The notes below the pieces were generated by a model. The model made no database searches, was not told where the DNA came from, and saw nothing but the letters and a program-made list of their open reading frames with translations. The translations under genes and the position numbers were made by a program. A stretch of DNA of 64,000 nt from Salinimicrobium gaetbulicola (GTDB lineage: Bacteria > Bacteroidota > Bacteroidia > Flavobacteriales > Flavobacteriaceae): positions 558,001 through 622,000 of the forward strand of contig NZ_JBHTJP010000032.1 of NCBI RefSeq assembly GCF_042676025.1, read 5' to 3'. How positions within the stretch are numbered: the first letter of the stretch is position 1; every line of letters begins with the position of its first letter. Shown one piece after another: positions 17,996 through 27,405 of the stretch.

Positions 17996-20219
17996 ACTCT
18001 GTCTCCGTTTTACTATTATTAAAGCTTACTATAAATTCTGCACCCTTATTTATTTCACTTAAAACCGAGATTTCCCCTCCCATCATTTCAACCTGAGTTT
18101 TCACCATAAAAAGTCCCATTCCTTTACCTTCAACGTGATGGTGAAAACGTTTATATAATCTGAAAAGCTGGTCCTTTTTATTTTCGAGATCAATTCCCAA
18201 ACCATTGTCTTTGAAAGACAGATACAGCTTTTCATTTTCGCTCCAGGATCTAATTTCAATTTTAGGATTTTGATCCGGTTTGCGGTACTTTATACTATTA
18301 AATATCAGATTATAAAAAACACTGTGTAAATATCCTTTAATAGAATGCCACTGCGGAACTTCAGAAAAATCAGTAACCACTTCCACCTTCTCTTTAATAA
18401 TTAGGTGATTAATACTCTCGGTTACACTGTTCACTAATTCCTGGAACTTAACGGCCTCTTTCTTTTCACTGATCTCTGTCTTACTTTTTAGTATACTGTT
18501 GAGATCTGCAATAATATTATCAAGACGATCAATATTTTCAAAGAGTTCTGTTAGAAATCGCTGCCTTAGCTCTTCCGGATGATCTTTTTGAAGATAAAGC
18601 CCCTTCAAACCTAATAGGTTTGCAACCGGAGCCCTAAGGTTATGTGAAACAATAAATGAGTATTGTTCCAGACCTTTATTGGCATTGATCAACTCTACTG
18701 TATATTTTTCAAGACTGGAGTTGAGTTCCCTTAATTTTATCTCAGACTTTTTCTGTTCAGTAATGTCACTTGAAATTACTAAAAACCCATTCAGTTCTCC
18801 TTTAGAATTATACACAGGCGTTTCTGTTACATAAGCTGGGAATTCTTTACCGTCTTTTCTTATTGCATTAACTTCGCCCACCCAGTTTTTCCCGGTTTTT
18901 AGAACATCTCTAATGTTACTGCATAGTTCTTTGAGCTTCCCAGAAGTGGAAAAATCCAGAATATTCCTTCCTAAAGCTTCTTCTTTTGTCCAGCCGTAAA
19001 TCCTGGTAGCCGTTTGGTTCCAGTAATTCACAAATCCACAGGTATCGGTCGCATAAACAGCCTGACCAATTCTATCCAAAAGATCGGCCTGGAAGTTTCT
19101 TTCCTCTGTAACCTGGCTCTTTTCAGAAAGGTCTCTTATGATCAATGAGGTTCTGTTCCGGCTTTTGGCATCAACATATACCGAGGAGGTAAGTTCAGCA
19201 GGAAAGAAAGTGCCATCCTTACGTTTCATAGTGATTTCAGCTTTCACCCTTCCAGTCCGTTTGCGCTCATTAATTGCTTCCATTACTCGGGGATCATTTA
19301 AATCAACAATTCCAAATCTCCCTACTTCACAGATTTCCTTCTCTGTCATTTGAAGCATCGAACAAGCAGCAGGATTAGCAGCCAGAATAGTACCATCGGT
19401 CACGGTTACAAGTACACCGTCCATGCTATTCATGAAAAAAGAACGATATTTTTCCTCACTTTCAATAATAGCTTCCTCTGCCAGTTTATACTCGGTAATA
19501 TCACGAAGATTGATGGCGATCCCATGAATATCACTTATATGTAATAAATTGGTTAATGTCACCTCAAGGCAAATTAACTCGCCGGTTTTCTTATGGGCGC
19601 AAACTTCGATACTTGGACCTGTTACTCCCGGTAATTCCAGGACGACCGTCATTGCTTCCTGTACCTTTTCCTTTTCCTCTGAAGCCAACAGCTCATAAAG
19701 GTCAAGATTTAAAACTTCTTCCCTTGAATAACCAAGGATCGTCGTAATTGCCGGGGAAACATAAGAATGCGTCCCATCTGGAGTTAATATAAGGGTAGCA
19801 TCTGAACTATTCTCAACCAGGGTCTTAAACTTCCTTTCGTCATGACTCAGGTATTTTTTGATAAGGAAGGGAAGTTTACCCGGCCTGTCTCGAAAGATAT
19901 AACTCCTTATTCCCCTGTTGAGTAAATTAATAGCGCCTTTTTCGGCCTCCTCGTCAATAATTAAGATAAGCGGTATTGAATCATCTATCTTTTTAAATTG
20001 AATTAGGATCTCGTCAATATTAATTTTACTGGAAGTAATATTATAATCCATTAAGATTACCTGAGGCTCAAATAGCCGAACGGTGGCTACCATTGCTTGT
20101 TCAGATTCAACAGATTGTGTTTTTATTAAATATTCTTTACCCGAAAGCAGCTTCCTTAGATCTACACCCTCTGATTTGCCACCTGTAAAATATAAAATTT
20201 CGTTAAATTCTTTCCTCAT
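17967..20219 (-). CDS. Multi-PAS sensor histidine kinase with degenerate receiver
   Basis: A 750-residue cytoplasmic kinase with no membrane helix. Residues ~5-120 look like a receiver: D58 is kept in ILMDYNI, but the N-terminal acidic pair and the conserved lysine are missing. Three PAS domains follow (~132-245, ~255-365, ~377-490), each ending in a typical R/S-D-I/L-T/S-E segment (LRDITEYK, IRDLSEK, SSDITEQK). HisKA has H526 in IVSHNLRAPVAN, and the ATPase (~625-740) contains FKDNGLGI and GKGMGLFMV. Very likely it signals to the receiver encoded just downstream. Sensed signal unknown; no haem- or flavin-binding motif was recognised in the PAS domains. Confidence 0.85.
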   Translation of the reverse strand: MRKEFNEILYFTGGKSEGVDLRKLLSGKEYLIKTQSVESEQAMVATVRLFEPQVILMDYNITSSKINIDEILIQFKKIDDSIPLILIIDEEAEKGAINLLNRGIRSYIFRDRPGKLPFLIKKYLSHDERKFKTLVENSSDATLILTPDGTHSYVSPAITTILGYSREEVLNLDLYELLASEEKEKVQEAMTVVLELPGVTGPSIEVCAHKKTGELICLEVTLTNLLHISDIHGIAINLRDITEYKLAEEAIIESEEKYRSFFMNSMDGVLVTVTDGTILAANPAACSMLQMTEKEICEVGRFGIVDLNDPRVMEAINERKRTGRVKAEITMKRKDGTFFPAELTSSVYVDAKSRNRTSLIIRDLSEKSQVTEERNFQADLLDRIGQAVYATDTCGFVNYWNQTATRIYGWTKEEALGRNILDFSTSGKLKELCSNIRDVLKTGKNWVGEVNAIRKDGKEFPAYVTETPVYNSKGELNGFLVISSDITEQKKSEIKLRELNSSLEKYTVELINANKGLEQYSFIVSHNLRAPVANLLGLKGLYLQKDHPEELRQRFLTELFENIDRLDNIIADLNSILKSKTEISEKKEAVKFQELVNSVTESINHLIIKEKVEVVTDFSEVPQWHSIKGYLHSVFYNLIFNSIKYRKPDQNPKIEIRSWSENEKLYLSFKDNGLGIDLENKKDQLFRLYKRFHHHVEGKGMGLFMVKTQVEMMGGEISVLSEINKGAEFIVSFNNSKTETEYEEALYIGG

Positions 20220-20339
20220 TGCCTCTACATAAAACCTCTATTACACTCAAAAAACCCTCACGACTTTCACCCGAAAAATAGATAAAACGACTCATTTAAT
20301 CGATAAAGCACACAAAATCAAGTGGTAAATATACTTGAA

Positions 20340-20367
20340 ATCCTGAATTAAAAAATTAATTCAGGAT
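20340..20367 (-). terminator. Hairpin between ligA and the multi-PAS kinase gene
   Basis: A perfect 12-base stem with arms aTCCTGAATTAA and TTAATTCAGGAt around a four-A loop. It lies 128 bases past the ligA stop, in the 275-base gap 20220-20494. It is a likely terminator for the prmC-VOC-ligA run, though the T-run after the stem is short. The rest of the gap shows no gene. Confidence 0.45.
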
Positions 20368-20494
20368 AAAAATCACAAGCAATATTTATTTTAAAGAAAT
20401 GTTAAAATTAAAACAAGGATTCCTTTTAGCTCCGGAAGATTATTTATCAATGATCTTTAGGAAAGTTTGAGAACAAAGGGAAATTTCCAACTTA

Positions 20495-22486
20495 CTATTT
20501 CAGCATTCTAAGAAAATCTTCCTCACTAATGATCGGAATTCCCAGATTTTCTGCCTTCGCGTGTTTGCTTGGCCCCATATTTTCACCAGCAATTACATAA
20601 CTGGTTTTTGAGGAAATAGATCCCGAAACTTTACCGGCATTATCTTCGATCATTTTCTTAAGGTCATTTCTGGGCATAGAGAAAACCCCTGATACTACAA
20701 AGGTTTGTCCTTTCAGTTTAACTGTTTGATTGGCTAATTTTTCTGCAGAGATAGCTAACTGAAGGCCATAGCCTTTAAGACGTTCGACGTTCTTTACATT
20801 TTCTTCCGAAGAAAAGAACTCCACCACACTCTCAGCAATTCGCTCCCCTATTTCATCGATCTTCTCGAGCTCCTCTTTAGATGCCTTTTCCAGCGCTTCA
20901 ATATTCTTAAAGTGGTTTGCCAGTTTCTTGGCGACAGTTTCTCCCACATATCTTATTCCCAAAGCGAACAAAACTCTTTCAAAAGGAATATTCTTTGAAT
21001 TCTCAATTCCCTGGATCAGGTTGTCAGCCGATTTTTCAGCCATTCGTTCCAAAGGAAGAATCTGTTCCTTTTTCAGCTCATAAAGATCAGCGTAGTTTCC
21101 TATTAAACCTTCATTTACCAGTAGAGCGACTGTTTCTCCTCCCAGGCCTTCAACATCCATTGCCTTCCGGGAAATAAAATGCTGAATACGCCCAATTACC
21201 TGTGGCGGGCAACCGTTAAAGTTGGGGCAATAATGTTGAGCCTCCCCTTCATTCCGAATAAGTTCTGTTCCACATTCAGGACATTCTGTGATATATTCGG
21301 TGGGCTTGGAGTTTGGATCACGCTGTTTGAAGTTCACCCCAATAATTTTTGGAATGATCTCCCCGCCTTTTTCCACATAAACCTCATCGCCCTCTCTCAC
21401 ATCCAGTTTCTGGATCTGGTCAGCATTATGGAGAGAAGCCCGTTTCACTACGGTTCCACCAAGTTGTACAGGTTCTAAATTGGCTACAGGAGTGATCGCT
21501 CCCGTCCTACCGACCTGGTAAGTGATTTTATTCAAGTGAGTTGTAACCTGTTCTGCCTGGAATTTATAAGCCATGGCCCATCTTGGCGATTTAGCCGTGT
21601 GACCCAATTCTTCCTGTTGGTGCAGGTCATTTACTTTCACCACTACCCCATCGGTCTCATACGGCAGGTCGTGACGATGAACATCCCAGTAATTGATATA
21701 TTTTAATACTTCGGAAAGGTCTTTTGCCAGAATAGCTTCATCAGGAACTTTAAATCCCCAGGATCTTGCTTTTTCCAGGCTTTCATACTGAGTCTTCAGA
21801 CCAAGTTTGTGACCTTTTAGCCCGTACAATAAACAATCAAGCGGTCTTTTTGCAACTTCAGAGCTATCCTGAAGCTTCAGGCTTCCCGAAGCAGTATTCC
21901 GTGGATTCGCATAAGGTTCTTCCCCCGCTTCCACCCGGGCCGCATTCAAATGGGCAAACCCTTCATAAGGAAGGACGATCTCTCCCCCGATTTCAAATTT
22001 TTCGGGGTAATCCCCTTTTAATTTTAAAGGAACCGAGCGAATGGTACGCACATTATTAGTTACATCATCTCCTTTGAAACCATCACCCCTGGTAACAGCC
22101 TGTTTGAATTCACCTTTAACATAGGTCAAACTTATGGATGCCCCGTCATATTTTAGCTCACAGGTGTAATTTACCTCGCCATCAACTTGCTTCCTGATTC
22201 TTTTTTCCCAGTTCTCAAGATCCTCTTTCGAGTATGAATTGTCAAGTGAATACATTCTGTGTTCATGTGTCACGGTCGCAAAATTCTTGGTAACCGCACC
22301 TCCAACCCGTAATGTGGGCGAGTTATCATCATGAAATTCGGGATGAGCCTCTTCGAGTTTTTGAAGTTCTTTTAATTTTTGGTCAAAATCATAATCAGAA
22401 ATTTCAGGCTTATCCAATACGTAATACAAATGATTATGATGGTGTAGCTCCTCGCGAAGTGCCTTTATTTTTTCCCCTGTGTTCAT
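20495..22486 (-). CDS. ligA: NAD-dependent DNA ligase LigA
   Basis: A 663-residue replicative ligase that seals nicks using NAD+. In order: the Ia NAD-binding domain with YYVLDKPEISDYDFD; adenylation domain with catalytic K112 in CELKYDGAS; OB fold with VGRTGAITPVANLEP; four-cysteine zinc finger starting CPECGTEL; helix-hairpin-helix repeats; C-terminal BRCT domain (~587-663). Family length is normal (about 665-670). Its ATG overlaps the VOC gene stop by four bases, giving a coupled prmC-VOC-ligA series. Confidence 0.97.
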   Translation of the reverse strand: MNTGEKIKALREELHHHNHLYYVLDKPEISDYDFDQKLKELQKLEEAHPEFHDDNSPTLRVGGAVTKNFATVTHEHRMYSLDNSYSKEDLENWEKRIRKQVDGEVNYTCELKYDGASISLTYVKGEFKQAVTRGDGFKGDDVTNNVRTIRSVPLKLKGDYPEKFEIGGEIVLPYEGFAHLNAARVEAGEEPYANPRNTASGSLKLQDSSEVAKRPLDCLLYGLKGHKLGLKTQYESLEKARSWGFKVPDEAILAKDLSEVLKYINYWDVHRHDLPYETDGVVVKVNDLHQQEELGHTAKSPRWAMAYKFQAEQVTTHLNKITYQVGRTGAITPVANLEPVQLGGTVVKRASLHNADQIQKLDVREGDEVYVEKGGEIIPKIIGVNFKQRDPNSKPTEYITECPECGTELIRNEGEAQHYCPNFNGCPPQVIGRIQHFISRKAMDVEGLGGETVALLVNEGLIGNYADLYELKKEQILPLERMAEKSADNLIQGIENSKNIPFERVLFALGIRYVGETVAKKLANHFKNIEALEKASKEELEKIDEIGERIAESVVEFFSSEENVKNVERLKGYGLQLAISAEKLANQTVKLKGQTFVVSGVFSMPRNDLKKMIEDNAGKVSGSISSKTSYVIAGENMGPSKHAKAENLGIPIISEEDFLRMLK

Positions 22487-23148
22487 GTAAGTTCTAATCT
22501 ATCGTTTTTAAATACCGCTCCAAAAGAAGCCTGAGCGATGGTAAATTTTATCTCAAATGGAGAGGCATATGCCTTATCTCCGGTTGGGATCCAGTCCTTA
22601 ATATTTTTATTGATGATAATGAACAAACCTTCATCATCACCGGTGGCGCAAAACCGTTCGTAATCGCCTGTGAATTTCTCCAGTCCGAAATTTGAATTCA
22701 AAAACTGGAATTCATCTTCCACATTTTCAGTAGCAAGCCCTATTTCACTGACTCCTAAAAAGCTTTCTTCGGAAAAATTTTCAGGCCCTTCAGAAAAAAG
22801 GTCAGTCCGTGAGATCAACTCCACTATATTCCTGTCAGCGTCATAAAAATAGACCGACCTTGCCTTCCAGTTGGGAAAGTCAATTATCTTATCTTCCCCG
22901 TCTTTCAATATCCCAACTCGTTCCTCTAACCAGGCCAAAGCTTTCTCTTCCTGTTTCGGTGGAATGTGAATAGCATAGTGGTATGGAGTAGCATTTTCGA
23001 CCTGCTCAAATTCTATCCCTGTATAACCTATACTTACCTGGAAGGAGTTTTCATGAAAATTTTTAACAGGCAGGCCTAATACCTCCTTATAAAAGTGTAA
23101 TTGCTCCTGAAGGTTTGGAGTATATAATTTCAGAAAATCTATTTTCAT
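22483..23148 (-). CDS. VOC (glyoxalase/dioxygenase-fold) family protein
   Basis: A 221-residue protein of two vicinal-oxygen-chelate modules. The N-terminal one (residues ~1-115) begins LKLYTPNLQEQLHFYKEVLGLPV and ends with YFYDADRNIVELI, the usual metal-binding E position. The C-terminal one (~125-215) starts SEIGLATENVEDEFQFLN and is more diverged. Possible metal ligands are H18 and E115 by pattern only. The substrate cannot be read; such proteins include glyoxalases and ring-cleaving dioxygenases. It overlaps both prmC and ligA by four bases, so it is translated with them. Confidence 0.75.
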   Translation of the reverse strand: MKIDFLKLYTPNLQEQLHFYKEVLGLPVKNFHENSFQVSIGYTGIEFEQVENATPYHYAIHIPPKQEEKALAWLEERVGILKDGEDKIIDFPNWKARSVYFYDADRNIVELISRTDLFSEGPENFSEESFLGVSEIGLATENVEDEFQFLNSNFGLEKFTGDYERFCATGDDEGLFIIINKNIKDWIPTGDKAYASPFEIKFTIAQASFGAVFKNDRLELT

Positions 23149-23996
23149 GACTTTTCCCCTTTAAGCATACGATCGACCCCGAAAATATCCTTTTTTAATT
23201 GGGTTTGAAAATTTTTATTTTTCAAGACCTCTTCCGTTTCCTTTCCAAGATATTGGTTGATCTCAAAATAAACGGAACCATTTTCCTTCAATGAATTCTC
23301 TGCCAACTCACTTATCTTTTGGTAAAAGATCAAAGGATCATGATCTTTCACGTATAAGGCTGATTCCGGTTCAAAATCCAGCACATTACGGTGCATAGCT
23401 TCTTTTTCAAGGTCCCGCACATAAGGTGGATTGGATACTATAATATCATACTTAACCGGCAAGGAAGCGGCACTTAAAATGTCCTTTTGAAGGAATTCTA
23501 TTTCAACTCCATTCATTTGGGCATTCCCTTGGGCTGTTTTTAACGCCTCTTCTGAAATATCAATGGCTGAAACTTTAGAATTCGGAAGGTTTTTTGCCAG
23601 GGAAACCGCGATACAACCACTACCCGTGCCTATATCCAGAATGTTCAGGGTCTTTTTCCCTGTTTTTTCAATATCATCCAGGATCCATTGAACCAATTCT
23701 TCGGTTTCAGGCCTGGGGATCAAAACGGCAGGATTCACTTTAAAGGTCAGGCCGAAGAATTCAGTTTGCCCGGTAATATATTGTATTGGCTCGTGCTTCT
23801 TTAAGCGTTCCAGAGCTTTTTCCAATTGCTGAAGTTCAGTTTCAGTCAGACTTTTATTCGGTTCTAAGGCCACCTGCAGGCGGCTCATCTTTAAAAAAGC
23901 TTCCGTGAGAATATTAAAAAAAGAACTGACCTCCTCTTTTGGGTACTCCTTTTGAAGTACGTCTATAAATTGATTTTTAAGATCCTTCAGCAGCAT
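23145..23996 (-). CDS. prmC: Peptide chain release factor N5-glutamine methyltransferase
   Basis: A 283-residue SAM methyltransferase that modifies the GGQ glutamine of release factors. The N-terminal helical domain (~1-85) has ITGQTEFFGLTF. The Rossmann domain has the SAM loop LDIGTGSGCIA (~120-130) and the catalytic NPPY at 189-192 (VSNPPYVRD). Length is normal. Followed by a four-base overlap with the VOC gene and preceded at three bases by the acetyltransferase gene. Confidence 0.95.
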   Translation of the reverse strand: MLLKDLKNQFIDVLQKEYPKEEVSSFFNILTEAFLKMSRLQVALEPNKSLTETELQQLEKALERLKKHEPIQYITGQTEFFGLTFKVNPAVLIPRPETEELVQWILDDIEKTGKKTLNILDIGTGSGCIAVSLAKNLPNSKVSAIDISEEALKTAQGNAQMNGVEIEFLQKDILSAASLPVKYDIIVSNPPYVRDLEKEAMHRNVLDFEPESALYVKDHDPLIFYQKISELAENSLKENGSVYFEINQYLGKETEEVLKNKNFQTQLKKDIFGVDRMLKGEKS

Positions 23997-23999
23997 ATT

Positions 24000-24503
24000 T
24001 TAAAGAGCCTCTAGTTCATTAAGATCTTTGATCATCCACATAGTGCAACTATAATGTCCGGTATTACCCAACGGACCTTCCAGAGAGCGAAAACCGGTGC
24101 GAGCATATAGTTTTCTGGCATTTTCCATGTAAGGAAGAGTTTCCAGGTAACATTGCTCATAACCCAAGTTCCGGGCGTGATCAAGACAGATCTTCATCAT
24201 TTCAGCCCCGGCACCTTTACCCCGGGCTTCCGGCAAGAAGTACATTTTTTGAAGTTCACATATCCTGTCGTCTCCACCTTCCAAAGGAGCGATCCCGGCG
24301 CAACCGGTGATCTTATCACCTTCGACCAGGACAAAATAATCCATTCTATCCTTATTGTATGCCTCGAACATGTCATCTAGAGATGCATCTTCATAAGCAG
24401 TCCCAACTTTGGGAACTCCCATTTCAATCAAAACACTCTGAATGACTGTTTTTACCTGCTGATTATCTTCAGGTTGAATTTTTCGGATGGTATATGTATT
24501 CAT
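24000..24503 (-). CDS. GNAT family N-acetyltransferase
   Basis: A 167-residue acetyltransferase. The acetyl-CoA loop is LPEARGKGAGAEMM (residues ~90-103), followed by CLDHARNLGYEQCYLET and the RTGF segment near the end. The N-terminal YTIRKIQPEDNQQV is the usual first strand and helix. The substrate is unknown; PRO-type small-molecule or amine acetylation is possible. Three bases upstream of prmC, so probably the first gene of the coupled run ending at ligA. Confidence 0.85.
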   Translation of the reverse strand: MNTYTIRKIQPEDNQQVKTVIQSVLIEMGVPKVGTAYEDASLDDMFEAYNKDRMDYFVLVEGDKITGCAGIAPLEGGDDRICELQKMYFLPEARGKGAGAEMMKICLDHARNLGYEQCYLETLPYMENARKLYARTGFRSLEGPLGNTGHYSCTMWMIKDLNELEAL

Positions 24504-24571
24504 TGCTTTTTCAGTAATTTTTCAATCCCCGATAGGCTTTGCGGGTGCCCGTAAAAGTACTATTTACACTC

Positions 24572-25564
24572 CTACCCTCCAATAAGATTTTCGTTCATTC
24601 TTCCTGCTTCAAAATCTGAAATATTCTGCAAGGTAACCTTAGCTATCTGTGTCATGGCTTCTTCAGTAAAAAACCCCTGATGGGCAGTGATCAGCACATT
24701 AGGAAAACTCATCAATCGGGCTATAAGATCATCTGAAACGATCTGCTCAGAAAGGTCTCTAAAAAAGAGGCTTTCTTCCTGCTCATAAACGTCGATTCCC
24801 AAATAACCCAGTTTTTGACTTTTCAAAGCTCTAATCGCTTCTTTTGTGTCGATCACGGCTCCCCTTGAAGTATTTATAAGCATCACTCCTTTTTTCATCA
24901 TAGAAAATGCCTCTTTATTTATGAGGTGATGCGTTTCTGGAGTTAATGGACAATGAAGGGATATGATATCTGAGATTTTCAAAAGTTCTTCCAAAGAGAT
25001 GTATTTCACCCCCTTTTCCTTTAATCCCGAAGATTCTTCAATATCATGAGCAATCACTTCACAACCCAGGCCTAACATGATATCAGCGAAAACACTCCCA
25101 ATCATTCCTGTTCCAATCACTCCCACCACTTTCTTATGCAGGTTGAAACCCAAAAGATGATCTAGTGAGAAATTATTTTCCCTGATCCTGTTAAATGCCT
25201 TATGCGTTTTCCTGTTCAAAGTGAGGATCAGGGCAAGAGCGTGCTCAGCAATAGAATTCGGCGAGTAGGCCGGCACCCTGTATACTTTCATATTTTTTTC
25301 CGCGGAGGTTTTCAGGTCCACATTGTTGAATCCTGCGCACCTTAGAACGATCACCTCCACTCCAGAATAATGCAAGATTTCGATGGTTTCGGGATCTACC
25401 TTATCATTTACAAATACGCACACTCCTTTGAAACCATTTGCTAATGAAGCAGTGTGACGATTTAACGGAACCTCAAAAAAACTAAGATCATGCTTGAATT
25501 TTGCATTTAGCTTTTCTAAAAATTCCCGGTCATAGCTTTTTGTACTGAATACCGCTACCTTCAT
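24572..25564 (-). CDS. ldhA: D-lactate dehydrogenase (2-hydroxyacid dehydrogenase family)
   Basis: A 330-residue NAD-dependent enzyme that aligns well by eye with E. coli LdhA over its whole length (CVFVNDK, LRCAGFNNVDL, PAYSPNSIAEHAL, VDVYE-like GIDVYEQEESLFF). The NAD loop is GVIGTGMIG (148-156). The catalytic set is intact: R234 in NTSRGAV, E264 region in YEQEES and H295 in TAHQGF. It should reduce pyruvate to D-lactate; another 2-ketoacid cannot be excluded. It is divergent from ribD across a shared promoter region. Compare the related gene at 53063, which has lost these residues. Confidence 0.88.
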   Translation of the reverse strand: MKVAVFSTKSYDREFLEKLNAKFKHDLSFFEVPLNRHTASLANGFKGVCVFVNDKVDPETIEILHYSGVEVIVLRCAGFNNVDLKTSAEKNMKVYRVPAYSPNSIAEHALALILTLNRKTHKAFNRIRENNFSLDHLLGFNLHKKVVGVIGTGMIGSVFADIMLGLGCEVIAHDIEESSGLKEKGVKYISLEELLKISDIISLHCPLTPETHHLINKEAFSMMKKGVMLINTSRGAVIDTKEAIRALKSQKLGYLGIDVYEQEESLFFRDLSEQIVSDDLIARLMSFPNVLITAHQGFFTEEAMTQIAKVTLQNISDFEAGRMNENLIGG

Positions 25565-25655
25565 TTAATCAAAATTTAATCTCTAAAAACAATTTTAGGA
25601 GCCCGAAGCATCAACACCTTAAATTACTTAAAAACAACTACTAATTAAATTTAGG

Positions 25656-25667
25656 GTGACAAAAATA
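25656..25667 (-). promoter_or_regulatory. -7 box of ldhA, one arm of an inverted repeat
   Basis: On the minus strand this reads TATTTTTGTCAC, containing a perfect TAnnTTTG box. The same 12 bases occur on the plus strand at 25743-25754 in front of ribD, so the two divergent promoters carry identical start regions. The ldhA leader would be about 90 bases. Confidence 0.45.
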
Positions 25668-25742
25668 TTTAGTTTCATGTTCATAAATCCATTCATCCAA
25701 AAGTTGAAATAACGAAGGGTCTAAATTCTATGTTATAAATAC

Positions 25743-25754
25743 TATTTTTGTCAC
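25743..25754 (+). promoter_or_regulatory. -7 box of ribD, other arm of the inverted repeat
   Basis: TATTTTTGTCAC contains a perfect TAnnTTTG box at 25743-25750; the ribD ATG follows directly at 25755. Transcription would begin at or beside the ATG, so the ribD message may lack a leader. No FMN riboswitch fits in front of the gene. Confidence 0.5.
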
Positions 25755-26804
25755 ATGAAGATCCACGAAAGATACATAGATCGATGCATTCAGCTGGCTC
25801 AAAACGGGAGAGGACGCACCTTCCCCAATCCTATGGTTGGCAGTGTTATCGTGTATAACGACCGGATCATTGGTGAAGGCTGGCACAGGAAAGCCGGAGA
25901 ACCTCATGCCGAAGTAAATGCCGTAAATGCGGTAAAAGACAAAGAGCTTCTCAAAAAAGCCACGATCTATGTTAGCCTGGAACCCTGCAGCCACTATGGC
26001 AAGACTCCTCCTTGCAGCAATTTGATCATTGACAGCGGTATTAAAAAAGTGGTGATTGGCACGGTTGATCCTTTTTCTGAAGTTGCCGGAAAAGGAATTA
26101 AAAAACTTTTTGATGCGGGTTGTGAAGTGATCGTAGGAGTTCGGGAAGAAGCCTGCCGGGAACTGAACAAGCGGTTTTTCACCTTTCACACCAAAAAAAG
26201 ACCTTATATAATTCTAAAATGGGCCGAAACCAGGGATGGATTTTTGAGCCCCGGGAACCTGGACACCACAGAAAGGGAACCTGTCTGGATCTCTAACCGA
26301 TATTCCAAACAACTGGTTCATAAATGGAGGTCTGAAGAGCAGGCAATCATGGTAGGAACAACAACTGCAGTTGTTGACAACCCCAAACTCAATACCCGCC
26401 TGTGGCATGGAAATCACCCGGTGAGAGTTGTTTTAGACAGACAATTAAGAATTCCCGCGGAGTCCTATATTTTTGATGACAGTATCAAAACCCTGGTTTT
26501 TACAGAAAAAGATACTTCAGAAAGAGATTCCGAAAATGTCATTTTTGAGAAACTTAATTTCAATGCTCCTCTGCCAAAGCAGGTGTGTGAAATTTTATAC
26601 AAGTACGAGATCCAATCTGTGATCATTGAAGGCGGACGTCAAACTCTGGAAAGTTTTTTAGATGAAGGTTATTGGGACGAGGCAAGAGTTTTTACCGGAA
26701 ATACTGAATTTGGAAAAGGGATTACTGCCCCCAGTATTGCGGGCACACTAATTTCTGAAGAACACATCGCTTCAGATCTATTAAAGATTTACAAGAATGA
26801 TTAA
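25755..26804 (+). CDS. ribD: Riboflavin biosynthesis deaminase/reductase RibD
   Basis: A 349-residue fusion enzyme that deaminates and then reduces the pyrimidine intermediate of riboflavin synthesis. The N-terminal zinc deaminase (residues ~1-145) has H51 and E53 in HAEVNAV and C78 and C87 in PCSHYGKTPPC. The C-terminal reductase (~150-345) has ILKWAETRDGF, MVGTTTAVVDNPKLNTR and VIIEGGRQTLESFL. Length is near normal (about 350-370). It overlaps the next gene (HAD) by eight bases and heads a four-gene coupled run. Confidence 0.95.
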   Translation: MKIHERYIDRCIQLAQNGRGRTFPNPMVGSVIVYNDRIIGEGWHRKAGEPHAEVNAVNAVKDKELLKKATIYVSLEPCSHYGKTPPCSNLIIDSGIKKVVIGTVDPFSEVAGKGIKKLFDAGCEVIVGVREEACRELNKRFFTFHTKKRPYIILKWAETRDGFLSPGNLDTTEREPVWISNRYSKQLVHKWRSEEQAIMVGTTTAVVDNPKLNTRLWHGNHPVRVVLDRQLRIPAESYIFDDSIKTLVFTEKDTSERDSENVIFEKLNFNAPLPKQVCEILYKYEIQSVIIEGGRQTLESFLDEGYWDEARVFTGNTEFGKGITAPSIAGTLISEEHIASDLLKIYKND

Positions 26805-27405
26805 AACGATAATTTTCGATTTTGGGGACGTTTTTCTGGACCTGGATAAGGCGGCTACAAAACGAGAACTGGAAAGGCACGCTATCTCTGATTTTTCTGA
26901 AGAAATACTTCAGAAGAACCGCGAATATGAAATGGGTTTGCTTTCTTCGGAAGAATTTATTGGAACTTACCGCTCTAATTATCCGCAGTTGACTTCCGAA
27001 GCATTCACCAAATCATGGAATGCCATTCTCCTGAAGTTTCCTGAGCACAGATTGAGCTTTTTAAAGGAACTGCAAAAAGAAGGAAAGTACAAGCTTATTT
27101 TGCTCAGTAACACGAACGACATTCATATTGACTGGGTGAAAGAGAACATTGATTTTTTCGAAGATTTCAAAAACTGCTTTGATGCCTTTTATCTCTCTCA
27201 AGAGATCAATCTTCGCAAACCGGAACACTCTATTTATGAATTCGTTCTCAAACAACATGGTCTTAAACCTGAGGAGACGCTTTTTATAGACGATACTCCT
27301 GAAAACACTAAAGCAGCTGCCGAATTGAACATTCACACCTGGAATATAGATCCCGCTACCGAAGATGTAGTTGATCTATTCACTATTAAAAAGGAATTAT
27401 TTTGA
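26797..27405 (+). CDS. HAD-superfamily hydrolase, YihX-like
   Basis: A 202-residue hydrolase. Motif I is IIFDFGDVFLD near the N-terminus (the second Asp of the usual DxD is replaced by Gly, with Asp next to it, as in the YihX/epoxide-hydrolase-like branch). Motif II is LLSNTND, the motif III lysine is in LRKPEHSIY and motif IV is FIDDTPEN. It may dephosphorylate a small metabolite. Because it sits directly after ribD, removal of phosphate from the riboflavin pathway intermediate (a step done by HAD enzymes in several bacteria) is a reasonable but unproved guess. Confidence 0.82.
   Translation: MIKTIIFDFGDVFLDLDKAATKRELERHAISDFSEEILQKNREYEMGLLSSEEFIGTYRSNYPQLTSEAFTKSWNAILLKFPEHRLSFLKELQKEGKYKLILLSNTNDIHIDWVKENIDFFEDFKNCFDAFYLSQEINLRKPEHSIYEFVLKQHGLKPEETLFIDDTPENTKAAAELNIHTWNIDPATEDVVDLFTIKKELF

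Noticed and set aside
25728..26189. A 153-residue minus-strand frame over the start of ribD
   Set aside because: It is antisense to the well-supported ribD deaminase domain and has no recognisable protein features.
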